Source: Mycobacterium sp. SVM_VP21 (GTDB taxonomy: Bacteria > Actinomycetota > Actinomycetes > Mycobacteriales > Mycobacteriaceae). Taken from it: DNA of 64,000 nucleotides. The DNA lies in assembly GCA_024758765.1 (NCBI GenBank), contig CP101406.1, positions 620,001-684,000 on the forward strand, given 5' to 3'. This document shows, piece after piece, positions 57,167 to 64,000 of this stretch. The translations under genes and the position numbers were made by a program. The first letter of the stretch is position 1; the number at the start of each line of letters is the position of its first letter. The notes beneath the pieces are model-generated. The model was not told the DNA's origin. It saw only the letters and a program-made list of their open reading frames with translations, and did not search any database.

Positions 57167-57214
57167 CGTGCACTGAGGACGGGATTTTTACGATTCTTCC
57201 GCTCTGAGTGCACG
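57167..57214. terminator. Inverted repeat between convergent acrA1 and imuB
   Basis: Arms CGTGCACT (57167-57174) and AGTGCACG (57207-57214) enclose 32 nt that contain TTTTT. It sits between two gene ends and could stop transcription from both sides, or be a copy of a dispersed mycobacterial palindrome. Confidence 0.45.
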
Positions 57215-57245
57215 CTCGACGCGGCGGGCCAGGCCGAGCCGCGGG

Positions 57246-58841
57246 TCACTCGTACACCCCCTCCAGATACCACCGCCGCAGCCGGTAACACAGCAGCAGC
57301 GCCCGCCCGGGCGCTGCACTTCCCGGCGAGTCCTCCAGCAGCGCCTGGACCCGGGCGGTGCGCCCGGATCCCGGCCCCTCCCGCTGCGGGTCCCACCACC
57401 GCTCGTCGACCGGCCAGGGACCGGCCCACCAGCGCAGCCGGTCGTCGCGACCCCGGGCGACCAGCCACGCCGGGTCGGCGGAGAAGAGCCCCCGGCCCGT
57501 CACTCGGATCGGATTGCGTTCGGCGTCAAGCAGTTCCACCGGATCATCGAGCAGTACCGATGGCGAGGGTTCGGGGAGCCGGCCGGGCCACGGCTGGCGC
57601 GGGTCGGCTAGCGGCACCGGCTCATCCCCCAGCGGGGTCAAGGTGATGCGCTCGGCGGGGCCGCGGCCGCCGGAGAGCACCGGCACCCGCACCGCTTCGG
57701 GACCGAGCAGGCCCTGCACCCGCACCAGGGCGCGGCGGGCACGCAACCGATCTTCCTCCCCGAGGCCGCCCCACAGCGGCAACTGCAGCGCCTCGGTCGC
57801 CGAGAGCACCTCCACCGGCTCCAGCCGCAGCAGCGTCACCGGACCGGTCGGCCGGTCGGAGCCGACGCGGCTGTTCAACCAGCCGTCCAGCTGCCAGCGC
57901 ACCCGATCCGCGGTAGCGTCCTCGGTCAACGGCTCGGCGCACCGCCACACCCGGGTCAGCTCTTCCCCGGTGTCGGTGACGGCGTGAATGGCCAGCCGGG
58001 TGCAGCCGACCCCGGCGGCCATCAGCGTCCGGTGCAGTGCACCGGCCAGCGAGCGCCCGGCGAACGCCGCGGCGTCGACCCGGTCGATCGGTGGATCGCA
58101 GTGCAGCACCGCCTCGAGATCCGGCGTGGGCTCCCGCCCGGACGGCCCGCGTTCCGGCTCGGCGCGGGCGAACCTGTGCGCGATGAGCGCATCGGGGCCA
58201 AACCGCGAGGTGACATCCGGACGGGGCAGCGCAGCGAATTGCCCAATGGTTCGAATTCCCAGGCGCCACAACAGGTCGACCAGGCCGTCCCGCCCGGGCC
58301 CGGACAGGCTGGGCTCGGCGGCAAGCTGGCGGATCGACAGCGCCGACAGGAATCGGGCGTCTCCCCCAGGCGGCACCACGGCTCCGGCACGTGCGGCGAG
58401 CACCGCGGTGGAGAGCCCATCGGCGATCCCGACCTGGCATTCAACATCGGTCGCGGCCACTGCATCGACGAGGCGTTCAGCGGCCCGCTCCTCGGAGCCG
58501 AAGGCGCGCACCGCACCGCGCACCGACACCACCAGCAGCCCGGGCCGCAACACCTCAGCAGCCGGCATCAGTTCGTCGACCGCAGCCAGGACCGGCTCAA
58601 ACAGCCGGGCATCACGATCGGTGTCGGCGGCCACCACATGCAGCGCTGGACAGCGGGCCGCCGCTTCTCGGCGTCGCAGCCCACGCCGGACCCCCGCCGC
58701 ACGGGCACCCGCCGAACAGGCGATCACCCGGTTGGCCAGAGTGACCGCGATCGGCGCGGTGGCCGGCAGCCCCGCCGCGGCCGCCGCGGCGACCGCGGGC
58801 CAGTCCATGCACCACAGCGCCAGTACTCGAGAGTCGGCCAT
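57246..58841 (-). CDS. imuB: Y-family polymerase homolog ImuB
   Basis: A 531-residue DinB/UmuC-like protein (Rv3394c type). The catalytic acidic residues of active Y-family polymerases are not evident in the N-terminal LWCMDWPAVA region, consistent with a scaffold role. The beta-clamp-binding motif QLPLWG is at 353-358. The C-terminal part is extended and binds DnaE2/ImuA' in M. tuberculosis. It follows imuA' by 11 nt. Confidence 0.93.
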   Translation of the reverse strand: MADSRVLALWCMDWPAVAAAAAAGLPATAPIAVTLANRVIACSAGARAAGVRRGLRRREAAARCPALHVVAADTDRDARLFEPVLAAVDELMPAAEVLRPGLLVVSVRGAVRAFGSEERAAERLVDAVAATDVECQVGIADGLSTAVLAARAGAVVPPGGDARFLSALSIRQLAAEPSLSGPGRDGLVDLLWRLGIRTIGQFAALPRPDVTSRFGPDALIAHRFARAEPERGPSGREPTPDLEAVLHCDPPIDRVDAAAFAGRSLAGALHRTLMAAGVGCTRLAIHAVTDTGEELTRVWRCAEPLTEDATADRVRWQLDGWLNSRVGSDRPTGPVTLLRLEPVEVLSATEALQLPLWGGLGEEDRLRARRALVRVQGLLGPEAVRVPVLSGGRGPAERITLTPLGDEPVPLADPRQPWPGRLPEPSPSVLLDDPVELLDAERNPIRVTGRGLFSADPAWLVARGRDDRLRWWAGPWPVDERWWDPQREGPGSGRTARVQALLEDSPGSAAPGRALLLCYRLRRWYLEGVYE

Positions 58842-58852
58842 GAGCAGGCTCG

Positions 58853-59566
58853 CTACCCGGCCCTGGTTCGCCCGGCCGCGCGTCCGGCGGCCCGCACCTC
58901 GAGCCGCACCGCGCCGATCCGCCCGAAGCCGGAGATGGCGCCGCAGCCCGTCATCTTGTCGCCTACCGTCTCATAGCCGCTCACCCGGGCGTCCAACTGC
59001 AGCGCCGCGCCCTGCCAGGCGCCGCCGGAGACCAGCAGGACGCAGCCACGGTGACGCGCGCGGGCCAGCACCACCCGGGTGCGCGCCGGCGGCACCGATC
59101 GGCCGCCCAGTCCGAGCACCACCACATCCATGCCGTCCATCAGCACCGTGGCCACCTCCACCGGGTCGTTGCCGGGGTCGGGGATCACCGCGAGCCGGCT
59201 CAGGTCGGCGCCCATCTCGGAGGCGGCCAGCAGCCCGAGATCGGGCTGACCGACGATGGCTGCGTTGCCGCCGGCCGCCGTCACCGTGGCCACCATGCTC
59301 AGCATCAGCGAGCGGGCCCCCGAGAGCACCGCCACCGTGCCGCGCGGCAGTCCGGCGGGCAACACCCCGGCCAGCAGCGACGGGACGGGCAGGGCGGCTT
59401 CGAAAACCGGGCCGGCCGGCGCCGTTGCAGCCGACGGTCCGGCCCCCCGCCGGCCCGCACCCACCTTGCCCGACACCGCCGCCATCTGCCGACGCAGCTG
59501 TTCCAGCTGGTCGGCGCGATTTTCTCCGGAGCTATGGCGTTGCCCCAAGTCCACCGCCGCCGTCAT
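58853..59566 (-). CDS. imuA': ImuA' mutasome protein
   Basis: A 237-residue RecA/SulA-like protein (Rv3395c type): [32 protein letters not shown] resembles a degenerate P-loop region, then [29 protein letters not shown]. The ATG at 59566 follows GGAGG-CGATC and an SOS box. It is required with ImuB and DnaE2 for damage-induced mutagenesis. Confidence 0.9.
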   Translation of the reverse strand: MTAAVDLGQRHSSGENRADQLEQLRRQMAAVSGKVGAGRRGAGPSAATAPAGPVFEAALPVPSLLAGVLPAGLPRGTVAVLSGARSLMLSMVATVTAAGGNAAIVGQPDLGLLAASEMGADLSRLAVIPDPGNDPVEVATVLMDGMDVVVLGLGGRSVPPARTRVVLARARHRGCVLLVSGGAWQGAALQLDARVSGYETVGDKMTGCGAISGFGRIGAVRLEVRAAGRAAGRTRAG

Positions 59567-59595
59567 GATCGCCTCCGGAAAACACTCGAATATGT

Positions 59596-59611
59596 TCGAA
59601 ACTATGTTCGA
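59596..59611. promoter_or_regulatory. LexA (SOS) box upstream of imuA'
   Basis: TCGAAA-CTAT-GTTCGA lies 30-45 nt upstream of the imuA' ATG and fits TCGAAM-N4-GTTCGA. A second TCGAA...TTCGA element (59586-59599) overlaps it on the gene side. Confidence 0.8.
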
Positions 59612-59730
59612 TTGACCCGAGTGAACACTTCCCCACCGACAACCGTCAAGCCGGATCTCGTGGCGGCGCATCAACGGCCTCTCGCGCCCCATCAGCACCG
59701 CGTCAACGGCCGTCAACCACCAACGGTTGG

Positions 59731-59750
59731 TACATAGTTCAAAATATGTA
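59731..59750. promoter_or_regulatory. Inverted repeat TACATA-N8-TATGTA upstream of the oxygenase-TetR operon
   Basis: It lies 13-32 nt before the ATG of the MpaB-like gene, in the region of its promoter. CCAACGGTTGG just before it (59720-59730) is also palindromic. It is a plausible operator for the TetR protein of the same operon. Confidence 0.45.
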
Positions 59751-59762
59751 ACACTGTTCCGC

Positions 59763-60629
59763 ATGGCCCAATCCGTGGAGACCGACGCGGCTACCGACGC
59801 CCTGCCGCTGGGGCCGCAGTCCCTGGTGTGGCGCTACTTCGGGGACAACCGGATGTTCTTGATCGGGCCGCGGCCCGCGGTGCTGCAGAACATGCTCGCC
59901 GAACTCGGCCAGGGCGTACTGGACCACTCGGTGTTCTTCAGCGACACCGCCGCCCGCATCAAACGCTCGCTGCCGCCGATCTTCATGACCGTCTACGGCG
60001 ACGAGTCGGACAACACCGGCCAGCAGGTGCGCGACTTCCACCGCGACATCAAGGGTTTCATGCCCCCCGGGCAAGGAAAAGCAAACCGGTATCACGCCCT
60101 GGATCCCGAGACCTACTACTGGGCACACGCCACCTTCGTCGAGCAGGTGCTGTACTTCGCCGACACCTTCGTCAAGCGGCTGACCCCGGCCGAGAAGGAG
60201 CGGATCTACCTCGAATCGAAGACCTGGTATCGCCGCTACGGTGTCAGCGATCGGGCTATGCCGGCCGACTACGCCGCGTTCGAGCGCTACTGGAATCAGA
60301 TGCTGGACAAGGTTCTCGTCGACCACCCGACCGCCAAGTACGGCGTCGGCTATGTCACCAAGGGCTTTCCCTGCCCCAAGGGAGTGCCGCCGGCGCTGTG
60401 GCGGGCGATCTCGGTGGTCTTCAATCCGCTCGCAGCGTTTCTCACCACCGGCGGTATGCCGCCGAGCACCCGTGCCCAACTGGGCCTGCCGTGGAGTGAG
60501 CGACAGGCGCGGCGTTATCAGCGGTTCGCCGCGGTCTGCCGGTCGCGGCCGGTTAACTGGGCGTGGGATCATTTGCCGATGCGACTGCGCTACAACCAAT
60601 TCGCCTATGCCGGCTACACCCGGGGCTGA
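59763..60629 (+). CDS. Oxygenase MpaB/DUF2236-family protein
   Basis: A 288-residue protein of the MpaB / latex-clearing-protein-like family ([26 protein letters not shown] at the start; [24 protein letters not shown] with the heme/iron-linked His region). No signal peptide. The family includes heme-dependent oxygenases, many of unknown substrate. The ATG at 59763 is preferred; it overlaps the TetR gene by 23 bp at its end. Confidence 0.82.
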   Translation: MAQSVETDAATDALPLGPQSLVWRYFGDNRMFLIGPRPAVLQNMLAELGQGVLDHSVFFSDTAARIKRSLPPIFMTVYGDESDNTGQQVRDFHRDIKGFMPPGQGKANRYHALDPETYYWAHATFVEQVLYFADTFVKRLTPAEKERIYLESKTWYRRYGVSDRAMPADYAAFERYWNQMLDKVLVDHPTAKYGVGYVTKGFPCPKGVPPALWRAISVVFNPLAAFLTTGGMPPSTRAQLGLPWSERQARRYQRFAAVCRSRPVNWAWDHLPMRLRYNQFAYAGYTRG

Positions 60630-61209
60630 CCCGGCGACCACCGCCATCCTCGATGCCGCGGTCGCCGAGTTCGAGCAGCACGGCTTCCGGCGGGTCGCAC
60701 TCGACGACGTCGCTCGCCGCGCGCGAGTCAGCCGCACCACCATCTATCGCCGGTTCGCCGGCCGCGATGAGCTGGTCGCCGCGGTCATCGACCGGGAGAA
60801 TGCCGCGCTCTACGACGACATTGCCGCCGAGCTGAAAAACTCTGGGCCCCAGTCGAATTACTATGTCGAGGCGTTCACCGCGGCGATCATGCAGTTTCGC
60901 CGGCATCGGGTGCTCAACCGGATGATCACCGACGAGCCGGCGCTGGCGCTGGAACTGGGCCAACGGCACTACGACGCGATCGTGGACCGGATGTCCGAAG
61001 CGCTGCGAGTGATCTTCCCGGCCGGATTCGCCGAACGCATCGGCGCGGCGGTGGTCACCGAATTGGCCGACACCATCCTGCGCTACGCCGCGATGGCACT
61101 GTTATTGCCGTCGCGCGAACCGCTGGATTCCGCCGAGGACATCCGCACATTCGCGACCGTGCATTTTCTGCCGAGTCTTCCCCCGGCACTACGCCAAGTG
61201 CCGGTGTAG
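60607..61209 (+). CDS. TetR-family transcriptional regulator
   Basis: A 200-residue regulator with an N-terminal HTH ([45 protein letters not shown]). The C-terminal ligand domain is helical. The ATG at 60607 overlaps the oxygenase gene and implies coupling, so it probably controls this operon. The ligand is unknown. Convergent with guaA, 3 nt apart. Confidence 0.9.
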   Translation: MPATPGADPATTAILDAAVAEFEQHGFRRVALDDVARRARVSRTTIYRRFAGRDELVAAVIDRENAALYDDIAAELKNSGPQSNYYVEAFTAAIMQFRRHRVLNRMITDEPALALELGQRHYDAIVDRMSEALRVIFPAGFAERIGAAVVTELADTILRYAAMALLLPSREPLDSAEDIRTFATVHFLPSLPPALRQVPV

Positions 61210-61212
61210 CGG

Positions 61213-62781
61213 CTACTCCCACTCAATAGTGCCGGGTGGTTTGCTGGTGATATCCAACACCACGCGGTTGACCTCAGGAACCTCATTGGTTATCCGGGTT
61301 GAGATCCGCTCCAGCACCTCGTAGGGCACCCGAGTCCAGTCGGCGGTCATGGCGTCCTCACTGGACACCGGCCGCAGCACGATCGGATGGCCGTAGGTCC
61401 GGCCGTCGCCCTGCACCCCCACCGAACGGACATCGGCCAGCAGCACCACCGGGCACTGCCAGATCTGGTGGTCCAGACCGGCGGCGGTCAACTCCTCGCG
61501 GGCTATCGCGTCGGCCGCCCGCAATGTTGCCAACCGCGGGCCGGTGACCTCGCCGACGATCCGGATGCCCAGCCCGGGACCCGGGAACGGTTGGCGCGCA
61601 ACGATCTCCTCCGGCAGTCCCAACTCGCGCCCGACCGCGCGCACCTCGTCTTTGAACAGCAGCCGCAGCGGCTCGACGAGGCTGAACTTCAAGTCGTCGG
61701 GCAGCCCGCCGACATTGTGGTGGCTTTTGATGTTCGCAGTGCCGGTACCCCCGCCGGATTCCACCACGTCCGGATACAACGTGCCCTGGACCAGGAACTC
61801 GACGCCGTCTTTAGAAGCGTCGTGGTCTCCCAAGGTGTCTCGCACCGCACCCTCGAAGGCCCGGATGAACTGGCGACCGATGATCTTTCGCTTGCCTTCG
61901 GGATCGGACACCCCGGACAGTGCGTCGAGGAACACCGCTTCGGCATCCACGGTGACCAGCTTGGCGCCGGTGGCGGAGACGAAGTCGTTCTGCACCTGCT
62001 CGCGTTCCCCGGCGCGCAACAGCCCATGGTCGACGAACACACACGTCAGCCGGTCACCGATGGCACGTTGCACCAGCGCCGCGGCCACGGCGGAGTCCAC
62101 CCCGCCGGACAGTCCGCAGATGGCGTGACCGTCGCCGATCTGTTCGCGCACCTGCTCGATCAGCGCATCGGCGATGTTGGCGGGCGTCCAGGCCGCGTCG
62201 ATGCCGGCGAACTCGTGCAGGAACCGGCTGAGCACCCGCTGCCCGTAGGGGGTGTGCAGCACCTCGGGGTGGTACTGCACCCCGGCCAATCGGCGGGCAC
62301 GGTTCTCGAATGCGGCCACCGGGGCGCCCGCGGTGCCGGCCACCACGGTGAACCCGTCCGGCGCGGCGGTCACCGCGTCGCCGTGGCTCATCCACACCGG
62401 CTGGGTGCCTGGCAGGCCCGAGTGCAGCTCCCCGCCGGTCACGGTCAGTTCGGTGCGGCCGTACTCACTGGTCCCGGTGTGCTCGACGGTGCCGCCGAGC
62501 GCGGCCGCCATGGCTTGGAAGCCATAGCAGATACCGAACACCGGAATGTCGAGGTCAAACAGCGCCGGATCGAGCTGGGGGGCGCCCTCGGCGTAGACGC
62601 TGGACGGCCCGCCGGACAGCACGATCGCCAGCGGATCGCGCGCGGCGATCTCTTCGACGGTCGCGGTGTGCGGGACGACTTCGGAGAACACCCGCGCCTC
62701 CCGAACCCGGCGGGCGATCAATTGGGCGTACTGCGCGCCGAAGTCGATGACCAAGACGGGGCGAGACGATGGTGATGACAC
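61213..62781 (-). CDS. guaA: GMP synthase (glutamine-hydrolysing) GuaA
   Basis: A 522-residue enzyme converting XMP to GMP. Class I amidotransferase domain with [11 protein letters not shown] (the nucleophilic Cys) and a downstream HPE (QYHPEV); ATP-pyrophosphatase domain with [16 protein letters not shown]-terminal dimerisation domain ending [18 protein letters not shown]. The GTG at 62781 gives the family length; TACACT 6 nt upstream suggests a leaderless transcript. Confidence 0.96.
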   Translation of the reverse strand: MSSPSSRPVLVIDFGAQYAQLIARRVREARVFSEVVPHTATVEEIAARDPLAIVLSGGPSSVYAEGAPQLDPALFDLDIPVFGICYGFQAMAAALGGTVEHTGTSEYGRTELTVTGGELHSGLPGTQPVWMSHGDAVTAAPDGFTVVAGTAGAPVAAFENRARRLAGVQYHPEVLHTPYGQRVLSRFLHEFAGIDAAWTPANIADALIEQVREQIGDGHAICGLSGGVDSAVAAALVQRAIGDRLTCVFVDHGLLRAGEREQVQNDFVSATGAKLVTVDAEAVFLDALSGVSDPEGKRKIIGRQFIRAFEGAVRDTLGDHDASKDGVEFLVQGTLYPDVVESGGGTGTANIKSHHNVGGLPDDLKFSLVEPLRLLFKDEVRAVGRELGLPEEIVARQPFPGPGLGIRIVGEVTGPRLATLRAADAIAREELTAAGLDHQIWQCPVVLLADVRSVGVQGDGRTYGHPIVLRPVSSEDAMTADWTRVPYEVLERISTRITNEVPEVNRVVLDITSKPPGTIEWE

Positions 62782-62787
62782 GCAAAG

Positions 62788-62793
62788 AGTGTA
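62788..62793 (-). promoter_or_regulatory. Leaderless-type -10 element (TACACT) of guaA
   Basis: TANNNT on the minus strand ends 6 nt before the GTG start; no Shine-Dalgarno is visible. Confidence 0.5.
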
Positions 62794-62869
62794 GTGGCGG
62801 CAAAAGTCAGCCGGACCAACGGCGGGCATGGTGAAGTGGAGGCACACCGCATCGGAAGAAGGAGGACAC

Positions 62870-63604
62870 GTGCTGGGTCTGCCCGAAACGGTGCGTGCCT
62901 GCCTGTTCGACCTCGATGGAGTGCTCACCGACACCGCCAGCGTGCATACCCGGGCCTGGAAGGCCATGTTCGACGCCTACCTGTCGCGGCGCGCCGAACG
63001 CACCGGTGAACCGTTCGTGCCGTTCGACGCAGAAGGTGATTACCGGCGCTTCGTCGACGGCCGCAAACGCGACGACGGAGTGCGCGCGTTTCTGGCCAGC
63101 CGCGGCATCACGCTGCCCGACGGCGCCGACGACGATCCACCCGACGCCGAAACCGTGCACGGTCTGGGCAACCGCAAAAACGAGGCGTTCCAGGTGACGC
63201 TGCAGGCCGACGGCGTGGAGGTGTTCGAGGGGTCCCGGCGCTACCTGGCGGCGGTCACCGCTGCCGGCCTGGCCACCGCCGTGGTGTCAGCCAGCGCCAA
63301 CGCCGGTGACGTGCTGGCGCTCACCGGTCTGGAGAAGTTCATTGCGCAGCGGGTCGACGGCGTGACGCTGCGCGCCGAACACATCGCGGGCAAACCCGCA
63401 CCGGACTCGTTCCTGCGGGCCGCGCAGCTGCTCGGGGTCACCCCCGCCGCGTCCGCGGTGTTCGAGGACGCGCTCTCGGGGGTGGCGGCCGGTCGAGCCG
63501 GCGGGTTCGGCTTTGTGGTGGGCGTCGACCGGGTGGGCCAGCGCGATGACCTACTGAGCCACGGCGCCGATGTCGTCGTCACCGATCTGGAGGAACTGTT
63601 GTGA
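62870..63604 (+). CDS. HAD-family beta-phosphoglucomutase-like protein (Rv3400 type)
   Basis: A 244-residue HAD protein: nucleophile and acid Asp in [22 protein letters not shown] (motif II), GKPAPDSF (motif III Lys) and [14 protein letters not shown] (motif IV). The DGVLTDTA start and RYLAAV are typical of beta-phosphoglucomutase. AAGGAGG lies 4 nt before the GTG at 62870. It pairs with the GH65 phosphorylase-type gene 10 nt downstream: that enzyme would release beta-glucose 1-phosphate, which this one turns into glucose 6-phosphate. Confidence 0.9.
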   Translation: MLGLPETVRACLFDLDGVLTDTASVHTRAWKAMFDAYLSRRAERTGEPFVPFDAEGDYRRFVDGRKRDDGVRAFLASRGITLPDGADDDPPDAETVHGLGNRKNEAFQVTLQADGVEVFEGSRRYLAAVTAAGLATAVVSASANAGDVLALTGLEKFIAQRVDGVTLRAEHIAGKPAPDSFLRAAQLLGVTPAASAVFEDALSGVAAGRAGGFGFVVGVDRVGQRDDLLSHGADVVVTDLEELL

Positions 63605-63614
63605 AGGCGGGCCG

Positions 63615-64000
63615 ATGATCTCCGAGGACTACTTCCCGATCGAACCGTGGCAGATCCGCGAAACCCACCTCGATCTGGATCTGCTCGGGCAGACCGAGTC
63701 CCTGTTCGCACTGTCCAACGGACACATCGGCTTACGCGGCAACCTCGATGAAGGCGAACCGCACGGCCTGCCCGGCACCTACCTGAACTCGTTCTACGAA
63801 GTACGGCCGCTACCGCACGCCGAGTCCGGATTCGGTTACCCGCAGGCCGGGCAGACCGTCGTCGACGTGACCAACGGCAAGATCATCCGGTTGATGGTCG
63901 ACGACGAACCGCTGGACGTCCGCTACGGCGAGCTGATCGACCACGAGCGCATCCTCGACCTGCGAGCCGGCACCCTGTCCCGCCACATCCACTGGCGCTC
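63615..64000 (+). CDS. GH65 family glycoside hydrolase/phosphorylase (5' part only)
   Basis: The reading frame from the ATG at 63615 runs off the window. The first 128 residues (PWQIRETHLDLDLLGQTESLFALSNGHIGLRGNLDEG) are the N-terminal beta-sandwich of GH65 maltose/trehalose/kojibiose phosphorylases, as in Rv3401. The catalytic (alpha/alpha)6 barrel is beyond the edge. The neighbour supports phosphorolysis of a glucosyl disaccharide, probably maltose or trehalose. Confidence 0.88.
   Translation, partial: MISEDYFPIEPWQIRETHLDLDLLGQTESLFALSNGHIGLRGNLDEGEPHGLPGTYLNSFYEVRPLPHAESGFGYPQAGQTVVDVTNGKIIRLMVDDEPLDVRYGELIDHERILDLRAGTLSRHIHWR

Overview
The window is mycobacterial chromosome: high GC, almost fully coding. 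Diagnostic content includes mycolic-acid methyltransferases (CmaA/MmaA/UmaA family), MmpS/MmpL, PE-PPE and PGRS-type secreted proteins, the DnaE2/ImuA'/ImuB mutasome and an MfpA conservon. Much of the gene order (DUF3017-folD, mfp operon, trmL, nitroreductase, dnaE2, otsB, htdY-lpqD-acrA1, imuB-imuA', guaA, HAD phosphatase-GH65) follows the Rv3355c-Rv3401 stretch of M. tuberculosis as I remember it, interrupted by blocks not found there in that order. Assignments rest on reading the translations and on remembered family sequences; no database search was run.

Layout. 1-5.9 kb: two tandem secreted PE-PPE-domain hydrolases (the first cut by the window edge), a secreted PGRS-like protein fused to a GH5 glycosidase, and a small DUF732 protein. 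5.9-10.7 kb: a minus-strand mycolic-acid operon of four SAM-dependent methyltransferases with a KasB-like ketoacyl synthase in the middle. 11-17 kb: DUF3017, folD, an old-yellow-enzyme oxidoreductase, an FHA-domain ABC exporter and an AbiEi/DUF559-like protein. 17.1-22.1 kb: the mfp conservon (sensor-like ATPase, roadblock, DUF742, GTPase, pentapeptide MfpA). 22.5-28.7 kb: ferredoxin and FprA, a LysR regulator, and NAD(P) transhydrogenase.

28.9-37.7 kb is a sulfur-assimilation block: a monomeric ATP sulfurylase (Sat) with a coupled unknown small protein, then divergently SirA/NirA-type sulfite reductase, CysH, a sirohydrochlorin chelatase and thioredoxin, a NarK-type transporter and thioredoxin reductase. 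Sat makes APS, CysH (recharged by Trx/TrxB) makes sulfite, and SirA, with its siroheme helped by the chelatase and electrons from ferredoxin, makes sulfide. A short ORF with three consecutive Cys codons precedes sirA and looks like a cysteine-sensing leader.

38.3-40.1 kb holds the best candidate for an undescribed system: a perfect TACCC-N5-GGGTA (RicR-type copper operator) in front of a three-gene operon coding for a Cys-rich DUF1326 protein, a Met/His-rich exported protein with 15-residue repeats, and a DUF2231 membrane protein. 40.1-49.7 kb: nitroreductase, dnaE2 with an SOS box, mmpS-mmpL, a tandem universal stress protein and trehalose-phosphatase. 49.7-52.7 kb: a two-component system whose sensor loop and divergently encoded membrane protein share the same PPPPGWG repeats. 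52.7-64 kb: HtdY, LpqD, a TMEM175-like channel, fatty acyl-CoA reductase AcrA1, ImuB/ImuA' with an SOS box, an MpaB-like oxygenase with its TetR regulator, GuaA, a HAD phosphatase and the start of a GH65 enzyme.
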